Shown one piece after another: positions 35,011-44,154 of a stretch of DNA of 64,000 nt (positions within the stretch are counted from its first letter, which is position 1; each line of letters starts with the position of its first letter). The DNA is from JAIVJG01 sp964236735 (GTDB lineage: Bacteria; Acidobacteriota; Blastocatellia; Pyrinomonadales; Pyrinomonadaceae), in assembly GCA_964236735.1 (NCBI GenBank), contig CAXSFM010000008.1, positions 1-64,000 on the forward strand, given 5' to 3'. The notes beneath the pieces are model-generated. The model was not told the DNA's origin. It did not search any database and was given only the letters and a program-made list of their open reading frames with translations. A program made the position numbers and the translations under genes.

Positions 35011-37965
35011 ATAGATAGTAAAGCTGTCCCAGCGATTCGCCAGGCCGAGTCCGGCATGGTCGTTGTAGAGTCCCGCGCCGGTGGCGTTGCTCATCAAGAC
35101 GCTCGACGAAGAATACAACAGCGTCCCATCAGCATAGACGCTGAACGCGCCGGCGGCAGATGTGACGACGCGCAACGTCTGCCAGTCGCGCGGCACGAGC
35201 ACGCCTGTCGCCAGTTCCGTCCGCTGTCCTCCCTGAACATAGCCGACGGTGAGCGCCCTCACGCCCGCATCCTGATTACTTTCGCCCGTGTAGGCGAAGA
35301 AGTAGTTGCTCGCATCCTCGACGCGGAAGCTGAGACCGGTGTCGAGTCCCGCTCCCCACCTGCCCGGATGACGGTCAACGCGAATGTCGAGACTGTTCGG
35401 AGCGTTGGCGATTGACACCCACGCCAGCGCCCTCTTGTTGGCGAGCAGGACGGCGCGCTCGTTCAAAATTCCGAAGGGCTGTCTGGAGGTTGCGGGCGTA
35501 TCCGTGCGCCACATTTGTCCGGCTTGCGCGCCTCCTTCGGTTGCGCCGAGACCGCCGTTACCTTCGAGTATGTAAGTGGAATTTTTGCGCGTGAACGAGT
35601 CGAAAATGAGCGCGCCGCCCGGCGCGGACGGCACAGTATATTGACGTTGCGATGAGTCGGTCGCCGTCGAAAAGTCCGGCGCGGTCGGGTCAATCACATA
35701 CTGCGGGCGCGGACATTCTTCACAAAATGTGAGCAGCCCGTAAGGGTAAAGCGTCCCCCGCAGGAGTCCCGGATGGAGGCTTCCGTACAGCCCCGTCGAA
35801 AGATCGTCAACCGTCTGCGTCTCATTGAAAAAATTACTGAGCGCGTTGCCGCCGAGCCTGAAGATGGTTTCCGGCGCGAATGCCGCGTGCGTCGTATCAC
35901 CCGCCACCCCGTCGGTGTTTTCGCGCGGGTTCGCATCTTCGTAGCCGCGAAATTGCGCGATCCTCCCGATGAAGTTGTTGTGGTCGGACCCGCCGATAAG
36001 CAACCGGCCTCCGCCGTTGATAAATCCGCCGGAGCGTCGCGGGCCTATGAATGCCGTCCTGCCAACGGGCACGCCGTTAAAATAAGTGACGATCTCGCGT
36101 CCGTCCCAACCGACGGCGCAATGTCCCCACTCGCCCACGGCGGGGCCTTCATCGCTGCTGAAGTAAGTGGTGACGTGTGAACTATCCCAGATGTCTCCGA
36201 ATAACTGGTAACGATTCGGCTCGCTCTGTCCGTAGAAAGAGACGCCGAACAAGAGCGCGTGCGCCCCGCCGTACCCGTCGGAGACGAGATAAGTCGCGCC
36301 CGCATTTGCGCCCGGCATCGCCCAGAATTCCCAGTAGAAATGGCCGAGGTCTCTGTCCGGCTCGAAGTAGTATCCGTAATCAACCGTCTTCGGCGTGCCG
36401 TCGTATTCGAGCACACGTTGCGGACTCGACGGCAGCGTGCGATGCGCGTCGAAGCTCGCCGTCTGCGCGGCAGACACGTTGATGAGACTCCGGCTCGACG
36501 GCATGAAGGCATAGTAATTTTTCTCAGAAGGCGTGATCGTATAGTCGCTTTCGGCGGGCACGCTGAATCTGTACGCGCCGTTCGCATCGGTCAAAGCGTT
36601 GACGGTTTGCGCGCCCGTTAACACGACGGTGATGCCGGCCAGAGGGCGACCTTCAGAGATAATCTGCCCGTTGATGTCGAAGCGTTCGACGATGCCCGTA
36701 AAGTTGGCTGTGAGATTCTCCGTGAGGTCTTTGAAAGTCAAAGTAGAGGTCGCAAAGCTGTAATGAATTCTGCTCACCGTGATGGTGTAGTCGCCGCGCG
36801 CTGTCAGGTCAGCGAAAGCGTAGTCGCCATTGTTGTCGGTCTGAGCGACGCGCGCCTGTGCGCCGCCGAGTGTGACCGTGACGCCCGCGAGATTCGCCCC
36901 GTTGTCACTGGCGACGTGCCCGCGAATCGTGTAGGTCTTCAGCGTGCCCGTGAAGTTAGCCATGCGCTTCCCCGTTAAATTGGTGAGGGCGACGCTTCCC
37001 GGATTGAAATTGTAGCGGACATGCGATGGCGTGATGAGGTAATCGCCGGGCGTGACGCAGTCGAAGAAATAATTACCGGCGCTGTCGGATTGAGTCGTGC
37101 CGGAGAGCGCGCCCGTCATCATTATTGTCGCGCCGCCGACGGCCTGTCCGCCTGCATCGAGCACACGCCCCTCGATGCGATTCCTTTCCCCGTTGATGTT
37201 GACGGAAGAATTGCCGTACAAATCATTGAACGCCAGCGTCACGGGAGTGAAGCTGTAACAGGGCTTCGACGGCGCGAGTGTATAGCTGCTTCCGGCCAGC
37301 AAGTCTCCGAATGAAAATCTGCCGTCAACATCCGTGACGTATGACGCGCCGCGACTATCACCACCGCTTAACATCAGCGTGACGCCGGCGAGCGCAGAAG
37401 GGCCGTCGGTCAGCAGGCCGCTAAGGGTGAAGGGAGGCGCGGGAGTCGGGAGCGCGCCCACGTCATCAGCGAGGCCGTCGCCGACGTGGCCGATGCCGAC
37501 GCGCACGCGATTGCTCGCGACGCCTCGATAAGAGATTCGCACGAGCACGTCGCCGACATCGCCGCCCAGATTGTCGTCCAGTTTGACGACGACCGCGTTC
37601 AGCCAGTCGAACCCCGGAACCTTGCCGGCATATTCAACCTTGAGACTGTAAAGGCGATGCGCGCCGTCTTCGGCCTCCGCGCTGACGGACGACAAATCTT
37701 CACCGGGCTGGAGCGTCAAATTCAGCGCGAACAGCATCACGCGCGTGCGTTGTCCTTCACAGACGGGAGCGGCGCACATCGTCGAGAATGGCTCGCGGAG
37801 GAATGTCGGAGAAGAGAGCGCGACGGCTCGCGTCGAGGTTGGTTCGCTGATGAGCACGGGCGCGCCCGCCGCGTTCGCCGTCATCGCTGCGCCGCCGGCG
37901 GCCATCAAGGTGAGCATGAAAAAACAAGAAAGGTGTATGTGATGGGTGCGAGGCATGGTCATCAT
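35008..37965 (-). CDS. Large secreted protein with four carboxypeptidase-regulatory-like repeats and LamG-like domain
   Basis: 985 residues with a signal peptide (LSCFFMLTLMAAGGAAMTANA). An N-terminal TIG/IPT-like segment (residues ~70-160) precedes four Ig-like CarboxypepD_reg repeats, each with a VTL...DGRFSFGDL-like core (~180-500). A concanavalin/LamG-type domain follows (GHFYWEFWAMPGANAG ... GRIAQFRGYEDANPRENT), then a C-terminal beta-rich module. Surface or extracellular, probably carbohydrate- or matrix-binding; inferred from domains. GGGAG precedes the ATG. The TAG lies at the edge of the MITE-like element. Confidence 0.85.
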   Translation of the reverse strand: MMTMPRTHHIHLSCFFMLTLMAAGGAAMTANAAGAPVLISEPTSTRAVALSSPTFLREPFSTMCAAPVCEGQRTRVMLFALNLTLQPGEDLSSVSAEAEDGAHRLYSLKVEYAGKVPGFDWLNAVVVKLDDNLGGDVGDVLVRISYRGVASNRVRVGIGHVGDGLADDVGALPTPAPPFTLSGLLTDGPSALAGVTLMLSGGDSRGASYVTDVDGRFSFGDLLAGSSYTLAPSKPCYSFTPVTLAFNDLYGNSSVNINGERNRIEGRVLDAGGQAVGGATIMMTGALSGTTQSDSAGNYFFDCVTPGDYLITPSHVRYNFNPGSVALTNLTGKRMANFTGTLKTYTIRGHVASDNGANLAGVTVTLGGAQARVAQTDNNGDYAFADLTARGDYTITVSRIHYSFATSTLTFKDLTENLTANFTGIVERFDINGQIISEGRPLAGITVVLTGAQTVNALTDANGAYRFSVPAESDYTITPSEKNYYAFMPSSRSLINVSAAQTASFDAHRTLPSSPQRVLEYDGTPKTVDYGYYFEPDRDLGHFYWEFWAMPGANAGATYLVSDGYGGAHALLFGVSFYGQSEPNRYQLFGDIWDSSHVTTYFSSDEGPAVGEWGHCAVGWDGREIVTYFNGVPVGRTAFIGPRRSGGFINGGGRLLIGGSDHNNFIGRIAQFRGYEDANPRENTDGVAGDTTHAAFAPETIFRLGGNALSNFFNETQTVDDLSTGLYGSLHPGLLRGTLYPYGLLTFCEECPRPQYVIDPTAPDFSTATDSSQRQYTVPSAPGGALIFDSFTRKNSTYILEGNGGLGATEGGAQAGQMWRTDTPATSRQPFGILNERAVLLANKRALAWVSIANAPNSLDIRVDRHPGRWGAGLDTGLSFRVEDASNYFFAYTGESNQDAGVRALTVGYVQGGQRTELATGVLVPRDWQTLRVVTSAAGAFSVYADGTLLYSSSSVLMSNATGAGLYNDHAGLGLANRWDSFTIY

Positions 37966-38137
37966 TTACTCCCTATCACCTTTGTTCACCATCGGAACTG
38001 ACCGAGAGCGAACATTGGAACTCGCGCGACCTGTTTTCAAAGGCAGAGTTGGGGGCTGATGATTGAGTGATGCAAGACAGTCAAACGATTGCTACGTGTT
38101 CACATCACGATCTAGTTCTTGAACTATCTTCGGATGA

Positions 38138-38926
38138 TCAATTCCGACGCTTGAGGTGCGACCACAGATCGGCCATCGTGTGTGAACTGTCCGCGCCTTC
38201 GTAGCGCGAGAGCAGCGCGCGACGGTCGAGGACGTGGCCTTGCAGCCAGACCTCGGCGGTGAGCGTCGAGCCGATGGCGAGCGCGCCGCCACGCAGAGCG
38301 CGCCGGTTGACGAGCATTTCGAGTTTCAACTGTTCGAGGTCGAGATAAATCCAGTACAGTTCGCTTCCTGAGAGCGGGTTGCGTAAAGGCTTGAAAGAGA
38401 TGACGCGACCCGTCAGGCTCCAATCGTTTTCATGCGCGCGCGAGGGCGCAGAAACTTCGAGCGGCTCCCAGCGCAGGCGCTCGCTTTTCGTTTTCAACAC
38501 GCGCGCGCGATACGCCAATCCGCACAAACCGATGTGCAACTCCTGCGCGCGGAAACCTTCGGGGCCGACCTCCGTCAAATTCTGCAACTCGAAGAGGACT
38601 TCCGTCTCCGTCCCGTCGCAGTAGCCGTGTACGATGGCCTCGCCGTCCTCGTCATATTCGGTCAAAGCCCACGGCGTGATGCGCTGTGTGTAACGCGCGC
38701 GAAAGCCGGGACGACAATCCGCGTAGAAGACTTCGCCCGTTCCAGATTCGTAGAGCACCGTCCAGACTTCCAGCCCCTCGCCGAGTTTCCAGCAGCGTCC
38801 GTGCAGGACCGCGCCGCGCCGCGAAAGTTGCGTCGCCTCGCCGTGGTCACCGGCGCGCTCGGCGAGATGATTGAAATCCATCTCGCTCGGCACTTCCAAT
38901 CCGATGGCGGAAAAAGTCTCGTCCAT
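38138..38926 (-). CDS. Conserved hypothetical protein
   Basis: 262 residues, soluble, no signal peptide or membrane segment. It has several Trp-rich segments (CWKLGEGLEVWTVLY, ELYWIYLDLEQLKLEMLVN) and mixed alpha/beta character. No family recognised. It follows the small 39014 gene on the same strand, separated by a weak agcccct hairpin. Confidence 0.75.
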   Translation of the reverse strand: MDETFSAIGLEVPSEMDFNHLAERAGDHGEATQLSRRGAVLHGRCWKLGEGLEVWTVLYESGTGEVFYADCRPGFRARYTQRITPWALTEYDEDGEAIVHGYCDGTETEVLFELQNLTEVGPEGFRAQELHIGLCGLAYRARVLKTKSERLRWEPLEVSAPSRAHENDWSLTGRVISFKPLRNPLSGSELYWIYLDLEQLKLEMLVNRRALRGGALAIGSTLTAEVWLQGHVLDRRALLSRYEGADSSHTMADLWSHLKRRN

Positions 38927-38954
38927 TTTCTTTGGAGAGAATGGAAGTTGGAAA

Positions 38955-39010
38955 CCAGGGGCTGTTTATTGTTTTTAACTAGCCCCTAGTCTCCAGCCTC
39001 TAGCCCCTGC
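38955..39010. repeat. Weak hairpin of agcccct words
   Basis: ccaggggct at the left pairs with agcccct repeated twice at the right (near 38981 and 39002). A degenerate member of the hairpin class. Confidence 0.45.
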
Positions 39011-39013
39011 TCC

Positions 39014-39238
39014 CTAACCAGTCATCTTTCTTCTCACGATTTTCGTGAACGCATCCGTCTGTTCGCCTGCGCGCGGGGCGCGACTTTTGACGCCGCGGAT
39101 GTTGCGCTCCGGCCCGTGGCTCGGACGCTTGCCGGTGCGCGTCATCTCTGCGAATAACACGACATCATAGTCAGCCTCGCGCGACATCTCTTCGCGGATC
39201 GCGTGCAGTTCTTCGAGGAATTTCGGTTTGCGATACAT
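39014..39238 (-). CDS. Small protein, candidate partner of the PIN gene
   Basis: 74 residues. It begins MYRKPKFLEELHAIREEMSR, a helical, charged stretch followed by a basic tail. Such short helical proteins often accompany PIN toxins, but here it lies after the toxin-like gene, opposite to the usual antitoxin-first order. Antitoxin role is inference. A 31-bp hairpin repeat separates the two. Confidence 0.6.
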   Translation of the reverse strand: MYRKPKFLEELHAIREEMSREADYDVVLFAEMTRTGKRPSHGPERNIRGVKSRAPRAGEQTDAFTKIVRRKMTG

Positions 39239-39247
39239 AGCAACAAG

Positions 39248-39324
39248 AGTGATAAGTGATGAGTGATGAGTGATGAGATAAAGACATCTTCTTTCTCATC
39301 ACTTATCACTTATCACTTATCACT
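39248..39324. repeat. 31-bp hairpin repeat (gataagt/gatgagt words)
   Basis: Arms 39248-39278 and 39294-39324 pair with two mismatches and a 15-nt loop. The repeat fills the gap between the PIN gene and its small neighbour. Confidence 0.9.
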
Positions 39325-39326
39325 GT

Positions 39327-39800
39327 TCATGGTTTTTCTGTCAACTCTGAGACTAAGAACTCCGGCGTGACGATCTGCGGAACGAAGAAGCCGGCGGTCG
39401 TGTTGAAGAGACGGATGCGCGCCTGTCTCCGCACGTTCGCGAGATGCCCGAAGTTCCACGTCACGAGATAGTCTATCTTGTGGAACGACGCGACGGCAAC
39501 GTGCATCGCGTCGCCGATGTACTTGCGATGAAAGATGCCGCGTGCGATGTAGCCTTCCGCAAGGATCGTCGCCTCGTCTGTCAACGCAACTTGTTCGAGC
39601 GGCGCGACGAGTTTGAGATAGCCCGTGCGGTGCGGCTCCGGCACGCGCTCCAACTCGCGCACGACGAGCGGCGAGATGACCGCCATGTACTCGGACATCT
39701 CGTGCTCCCACCAACGAATCGTCAGGTCGCGCCGAAACGGCTCGCCGTTGTCGAGGTACGCGCCGATGACGGAAGTCTCAAGATAAATGCTTTGCTTCAT
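39327..39800 (-). CDS. PIN-domain protein (VapC-like)
   Basis: 157 residues. PIN nuclease features: Ile-Tyr-Leu-Glu-Thr-Ser-Val at the N-terminus (acidic Glu in place of the usual Asp), Glu50 in RELERVP, and the IGDAMHVAVASFHKIDYLVTWN segment with Asp residues of the metal site. Such domains are RNases, often the toxin of a TA pair. Its start overlaps the retropepsin gene stop by ATGA, an unusual coupling. Confidence 0.82.
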   Translation of the reverse strand: MKQSIYLETSVIGAYLDNGEPFRRDLTIRWWEHEMSEYMAVISPLVVRELERVPEPHRTGYLKLVAPLEQVALTDEATILAEGYIARGIFHRKYIGDAMHVAVASFHKIDYLVTWNFGHLANVRRQARIRLFNTTAGFFVPQIVTPEFLVSELTEKP

Positions 39801-41392
39801 GATTGGCTGGTGATGACGATGGGCGCGTTCTTGTCTTCGACGGGCGCGTTGTTGATTGGCTCAAGCCGCACGACGCCGCGCAAAAAGTCGAAGGTCACGC
39901 GAAAGTTTCTGAGGACGTTGCCGCCGACGATGCCCGTCTGCTCGAAACCGGAAGTCTCGTTAATCGAGGCGAGGTCGAGGACGGCGGCGGGGACGTTGCG
40001 GCGCGTGTGCGTGCCGAGCAGCATGGACGGGAGCATGAGCGTCTGCACGTTCTCGGTCGTGCCGGCTGCGCCGAAGATGCGGATGCGCGAAGTTTGCGCG
40101 AAGCGCGCCATGTCTTCACGCGCGGCGAGCGCCTCGGAGATGACAGAGATGCTCGCGCCCGTATCAATGATGAAGTTGACGCTGTTCTCGATGCCCTCGA
40201 CTTTTATCTCGCCGCTCCAGAAGCCGCTCGAAGTAATGCGAATCGGAATTTCATAACCGGGCGGTGGCTTCAAAGGGTCGAACGCGGGCAGCGCATCATC
40301 GCGCAGCAACTGCATCTTGCGCGTGCCGTAGTCAACGGAGGCAAGAAATTTCGAGAGGATGGAAAGCCCGATGTAACCGTCCACAGGCTCCTGCGTGTTG
40401 AAGAACGGGCGGATGTAAACCGGCACGCGCTCGACGCTCGCATCGCCGACGCGCACGGTTTGCAGAAACCCGTACACGATCTCGAAGCGACCGCCGCCGC
40501 CGACGGCGCGAGCCACGCCGCCGCGCGCGACCGGCTTCAGCCCCAGCCGATCAGCCGCCGACGACGAGATGACGCTCATCCCCGCGCCCGTATCAATCAC
40601 GAAACGGAAATTCTCTTTCGAGTTATTGATGCGGACGTTGATGACAGGGCGATTGTTGACGAGTTCAAAAGAGATGTCGTTGTGCGTCGCGCCGCCAACG
40701 TGCAGTAGATTGCTCTGCGTGCCGAGGTAATGGAGGAAGTCAATCAGGCCACGAATGCGCGCGCGGCGGTCGGCGTCCGTGCGCGGAGCGATTCGCAAAA
40801 ATTGTTCGTAGGCGTTGGCGGCTTCAGCGTAACGCTCGTTGCGCGCGGCGATTTGTCCGAGGTTGTAATAATAATCCGGCTCGTCCGGGTCAATGAACGA
40901 AGCGCGCCGCAATCCAGACAAACTCGCGGCGATACGGTTCTCATAGAAGTCAATCATCGCCAGCCCCGCGATGGCGATGGCCTCGTTATCCTTGAAACTG
41001 AGCGCGGTGCGAAACTCTTCGACCGACACGCGAAAGTCGCCGCCGCCGAGCAGAGCCGCGCCGAGCAGCGCGTGCGCGCGAGACGAAGTCGGCTCGACGG
41101 AGACGACGCGCGCCGCCTGATCAAAGGCGTCCTGATTTTTTCTCTGCTTGAGCAGCGAGAGACTGAGGCCGAGTCGCGTCCCTGTGTCCTGCGGATGCTT
41201 GGCGACGAGTTCACGATAGATTTTTTCGGCCTCCTCAAAATCTCCCACACGCAACGCATGGTCTGCGCGCTCGCGCGGCTTGTCGCCACCACCGACGGGC
41301 GCTGTGCGTGCGATAACATTCGTCGCACAGAGCATGACGCAAAAAGCTATCGCGGCTAACGTGCCGACCGCGCGGCGTCGAAGTGTATTCAT
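39797..41392 (-). CDS. Secreted TPR protein with two retropepsin-like aspartic protease domains
   Basis: 531 residues from ATG 41392 (GAGG upstream). Signal sequence, then TPR units (residues ~45-215). Two aspartyl-protease domains follow, each with its own DTGA: FRFVIDTGAGMSVIS (Asp267) and VNFIIDTGASISVIS (Asp410). Each has a downstream glycine-loop (VDGYIGLSIL; TGIVGGNVL). Retropepsins act as dimers with one DTG each, so a single chain with two suggests an internal dimer. The stop overlaps the PIN start (ATGA). Confidence 0.85.
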   Translation of the reverse strand: MNTLRRRAVGTLAAIAFCVMLCATNVIARTAPVGGGDKPRERADHALRVGDFEEAEKIYRELVAKHPQDTGTRLGLSLSLLKQRKNQDAFDQAARVVSVEPTSSRAHALLGAALLGGGDFRVSVEEFRTALSFKDNEAIAIAGLAMIDFYENRIAASLSGLRRASFIDPDEPDYYYNLGQIAARNERYAEAANAYEQFLRIAPRTDADRRARIRGLIDFLHYLGTQSNLLHVGGATHNDISFELVNNRPVINVRINNSKENFRFVIDTGAGMSVISSSAADRLGLKPVARGGVARAVGGGGRFEIVYGFLQTVRVGDASVERVPVYIRPFFNTQEPVDGYIGLSILSKFLASVDYGTRKMQLLRDDALPAFDPLKPPPGYEIPIRITSSGFWSGEIKVEGIENSVNFIIDTGASISVISEALAAREDMARFAQTSRIRIFGAAGTTENVQTLMLPSMLLGTHTRRNVPAAVLDLASINETSGFEQTGIVGGNVLRNFRVTFDFLRGVVRLEPINNAPVEDKNAPIVITSQS

Positions 41393-41414
41393 AGACTGAA
41401 ACCTCAAACTAAAT

Positions 41415-41498
41415 AAATGATGAATGCGGAATGATGAGTGATGAATATAATCAACGATGCCTTTTGTCTTTCATTCATCATTCATCACTCATCATTTT
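41415..41498. repeat. Hairpin repeat overlapping the glycosylase stop
   Basis: The left arm is aaatgatgaatgcggaatga followed by tgagtgatgaat. The right arm is ttcattcatcattcatcact followed by catcatttt. They pair imperfectly over about 28 bp. The right arm includes the stop codon of the Ogg gene. Confidence 0.8.
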
Positions 41499-42154
41499 AG
41501 AATTTCGCCAGTTTTCATAGACCACAGCACAAGGTCGAGTTCGTCGAAGTTGATCCGTGTGACACGCGCCAGATCGCGGAGGCGTTCTTCGGCGGCGAGA
41601 TAGCGAGCGCGTGTCGCGGGCGGTTGCGGCGATTCGATGAGACCGAGTTCCGCGAGGCTACGCAGGATGTGCTTGTCGAGAATCGCGTAGCCGCGATAAC
41701 CGATGTTGCGTAGAAAGTGGCTCGCCTCTTTGTAGCCGAGTCCCTTGATGCCGCGCTCGCGCGCGAGCCAGTCGCGCCGCTCGTGCGGGTCTGCGAAATT
41801 TTCCAGCCGCTCGCGCAGTCGCATCCCGCAATCCGTCGTTAAGTATTCGCGCGTCGTCACGATGTAGCCGGAGCGCGCGAACGGATAGCGATGCTTGCCC
41901 GTCAGCGCGCCAGCCAACTCTTCGTGCATGCCGCGCGCCAGATGCGGCCTCACGGCTTCGACAGAGTTGAGTCCCATCCGCGCCGATGCGCCGGCGGTGA
42001 AGATGCAGAAGACTAATTCTTCCCAGAGCCGCGCGTCTGTGCCCCTGCTTCGCACGTCTTGAAACTCGGCGAGCCGCGCGCGTATCTCACGCGAGCGCGT
42101 GCGGTGCGCGGCGCGAATGCTTTCGATGGTGACAGGCTCTCTCTCTTTCCGCAC
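41492..42154 (-). CDS. ogg: 8-oxoguanine DNA glycosylase / AP lyase (Ogg-type, HhH-GPD)
   Basis: 220 residues. The helix-hairpin-helix GIKGLGYKEASHFLRNIG holds the catalytic Lys142, and YAILDKHIL the catalytic Asp160, the pattern of the archaeal-type Ogg2 group. It removes 8-oxoguanine and nicks the strand. The start is GTG 42154 with no strong ribosome binding site. The terminal Lys is followed by a TGA that belongs to the hairpin repeat. Confidence 0.88.
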   Translation of the reverse strand: MRKEREPVTIESIRAAHRTRSREIRARLAEFQDVRSRGTDARLWEELVFCIFTAGASARMGLNSVEAVRPHLARGMHEELAGALTGKHRYPFARSGYIVTTREYLTTDCGMRLRERLENFADPHERRDWLARERGIKGLGYKEASHFLRNIGYRGYAILDKHILRSLAELGLIESPQPPATRARYLAAEERLRDLARVTRINFDELDLVLWSMKTGEILK

Positions 42155-42377
42155 AAAGTTTTGTCACAGGCTGAGGGCTTGAGTGTACTTCTCGCAGGGC
42201 AAAATTCTCACTTGAATATTAGGAGCGCGTTCGCGCCGTTGTCAACGAACTCATCCGCCGGAACGTGGATTGCTCCGTGCGTCGGATGGATTGCAGCGCG
42301 CGTACATCTGCTACGATGCGCGCGGGCATCAAAACGTCCGCCCGTTCATCGTAAATCAACGGGTTACGGCGCGAGCA

Positions 42378-42429
42378 TTCGACGTGCGCGCGAACATGCT
42401 AAGATGCGCTTTCTTTCAAGGGCGCATCT
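42378..42429 (+). promoter_or_regulatory. Candidate dacB promoter and leader hairpin
   Basis: TTCGAC (42378-42383) and TGCTAAGAT (42397-42405) form a weak -35 and extended -10. A hairpin agatgcgc/gcgcatct (42402-42409, 42422-42429) follows. dacB starts 25 bp later. Confidence 0.4.
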
Positions 42430-42453
42430 GACAAAAATTTAGAGGATCAGGCA

Positions 42454-43872
42454 ATGGGAAATTTACGATTGAGTAATGTCATTCTTACACTCGGCGTCTT
42501 GTTATCGTCGCTTGCAGGCGCGCACGCGCAGGACGTAGTGCGTCCGACTGCTGCCCCTTCTTCACGGCAACAACAGCAGCAACCGGCAGCCACGCCTGAG
42601 CGACAGATTACGCGGCCAACTTTGACGACGCCCATCGTCGTCCCTTCCGCACCGGATGAGTTTGAGCCGCAGGCGACAGACGAGCAACAACTAACGCCGT
42701 CAGCCTTCTCAAGACAGGGCGTGCTCGTGGAGACGCTCGACGGCGCGCTCGTCTCGGAGCAAGCGGCGGATCAAGCTTTCAACCCGGCGAGTGCGATTAA
42801 GTTGACGACCGCGCTCGCCGCGCTTCGCACGTTCGGGCCGCAGCATCGCTTCGCCACCGTCATCTGGATTAACGGAACGCTCGACAAAGCGACGGGCACA
42901 GTCAACGGCGATCTCGTCGTCTCCGGGCGCGACCCTTCGCTGCACTCCGAGCACGCCGTCGCGATGGCGCGCGAGTTGAATCAACTCGGCATTCGCACCG
43001 TCACCGGCGATCTCATCGTCGCGCCGCGCTTCTCTCTCAACTTCAGTTCCTCTTCGCTGCATTCCGGCGAATCTTTTTACGACACGCTTGATGCCACGCG
43101 CCGACCGGCAAGCGCGACGAGCGCGTGGAACGACATGCTCTTCGCGCTCGGCGACGGTAAAAGTTTATTAACTCCGCCGAGCGTCGCCGTGATGGGCGCG
43201 GTCTATGTTGAATCGGTTCCGCAGAGCGCGCGCGTCGTGCTCACGCACTATTCCGCGCCGCTCGTTGACGTGCTCAAAGTTTTACTTTGTTACTCGAACA
43301 ACTTTATGGCCGAGAGACTTGGCGACGCGCTCGGCGGCGCGCAGAGCGTGCAGCGGATGTTGACGACGGAACTCGGCATCGCATCGTCCGGCAACATTCG
43401 CATCGCCTCGACGAGCGGACTCGGCGTCAATCGCGTCACGCCGCGCCAGATGTTGAAAGTTTATCGCGCGCTGCTCGACGAGTTGCAGGCGAATAGATTG
43501 AAGCCGTCGGACATTTTGCCCGTCGCCGGCGTTGATCCGGGCACGTTGCAGAAACGCTACGCCGACAGCGCGGGACGCGGCAGCATCATCGCCAAGACCG
43601 GCACGCTCGCGCGCACGGACGGCGGCGCGAGCGCGCTCGTCGGGCAGTTCCGCACGCAGGACGGCGAGACGCGGCTTTTCGTCATCTTCAACCAGCGCGG
43701 CAACGTGCGCCGCTTCCGCGCCACGCAGGACTCGCTCATCTCCGTCCTGCAAGCGCAGCACGGCGGCCCCGCGCCCTTCGCCTACACGCCGCACACGCTT
43801 GCCATGCGCCTCGCCTCTTCCGATTTCGACGGCGCGAAATCTGGCTCCGACGAATACGAACAACAAAACTAA
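42454..43872 (+). CDS. dacB: D-alanyl-D-alanine carboxypeptidase / PBP4 (peptidase S13)
   Basis: 472 residues with a signal peptide and a Gln/Pro-rich spacer (~27-80). The three penicillin-binding motifs are SxxK (Ser113, Lys116 in NPASAIKL), SNN (282-284) and KTG (382-384). It trims or cross-cleaves peptidoglycan stem peptides in the periplasm. The domain between motifs 1 and 2 is short, as in the smaller PBP4 group. GAGGATC precedes the start. A 32-bp perfect hairpin follows the stop. Confidence 0.93.
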   Translation: MGNLRLSNVILTLGVLLSSLAGAHAQDVVRPTAAPSSRQQQQQPAATPERQITRPTLTTPIVVPSAPDEFEPQATDEQQLTPSAFSRQGVLVETLDGALVSEQAADQAFNPASAIKLTTALAALRTFGPQHRFATVIWINGTLDKATGTVNGDLVVSGRDPSLHSEHAVAMARELNQLGIRTVTGDLIVAPRFSLNFSSSSLHSGESFYDTLDATRRPASATSAWNDMLFALGDGKSLLTPPSVAVMGAVYVESVPQSARVVLTHYSAPLVDVLKVLLCYSNNFMAERLGDALGGAQSVQRMLTTELGIASSGNIRIASTSGLGVNRVTPRQMLKVYRALLDELQANRLKPSDILPVAGVDPGTLQKRYADSAGRGSIIAKTGTLARTDGGASALVGQFRTQDGETRLFVIFNQRGNVRRFRATQDSLISVLQAQHGGPAPFAYTPHTLAMRLASSDFDGAKSGSDEYEQQN

Positions 43873-43956
43873 ATGATGAATGCGGAATGATGAGTGATGA
43901 ATAATAACAAGCGTCTTGCAAGTCATTCATCACTCATCATTCCGCATTCATCATTT
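43871..43956. repeat. Perfect 32-bp hairpin repeat after dacB
   Basis: Arms 43871-43902 and 43925-43956 are exact reverse complements made of aatgatgaatgcgg/aatgatgagtgatg words. The arm overlaps the last two bases of the dacB stop codon. Confidence 0.9.
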
Positions 43957-43959
43957 GCG

Positions 43960-44003
43960 AGAAGTTGCGCCCCGGCGGCCTGAGAGTCGCCGGGGCGCTT
44001 CTC
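43960..44003. terminator. GC-rich hairpin between convergent genes
   Basis: gcgccccggcg (43967-43977) pairs exactly with cgccggggcgc (43988-43998); the T-tail is short. The rest of the gap to 44154 shows nothing more. Confidence 0.55.
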
Positions 44004-44154
44004 CATCCCGCACGCGCGCGGACTGTACGGTGTCACGCGCGAACAGGATGAATCGTGCGTCTCGTGTGGCCGTCGCGCGTGCGATATGGAAGTGTCTTGA
44101 TGATGTGCGCGCCGGATGGTTTGCACTTCTGACAATTCCGAACGCTCGCGTGAA

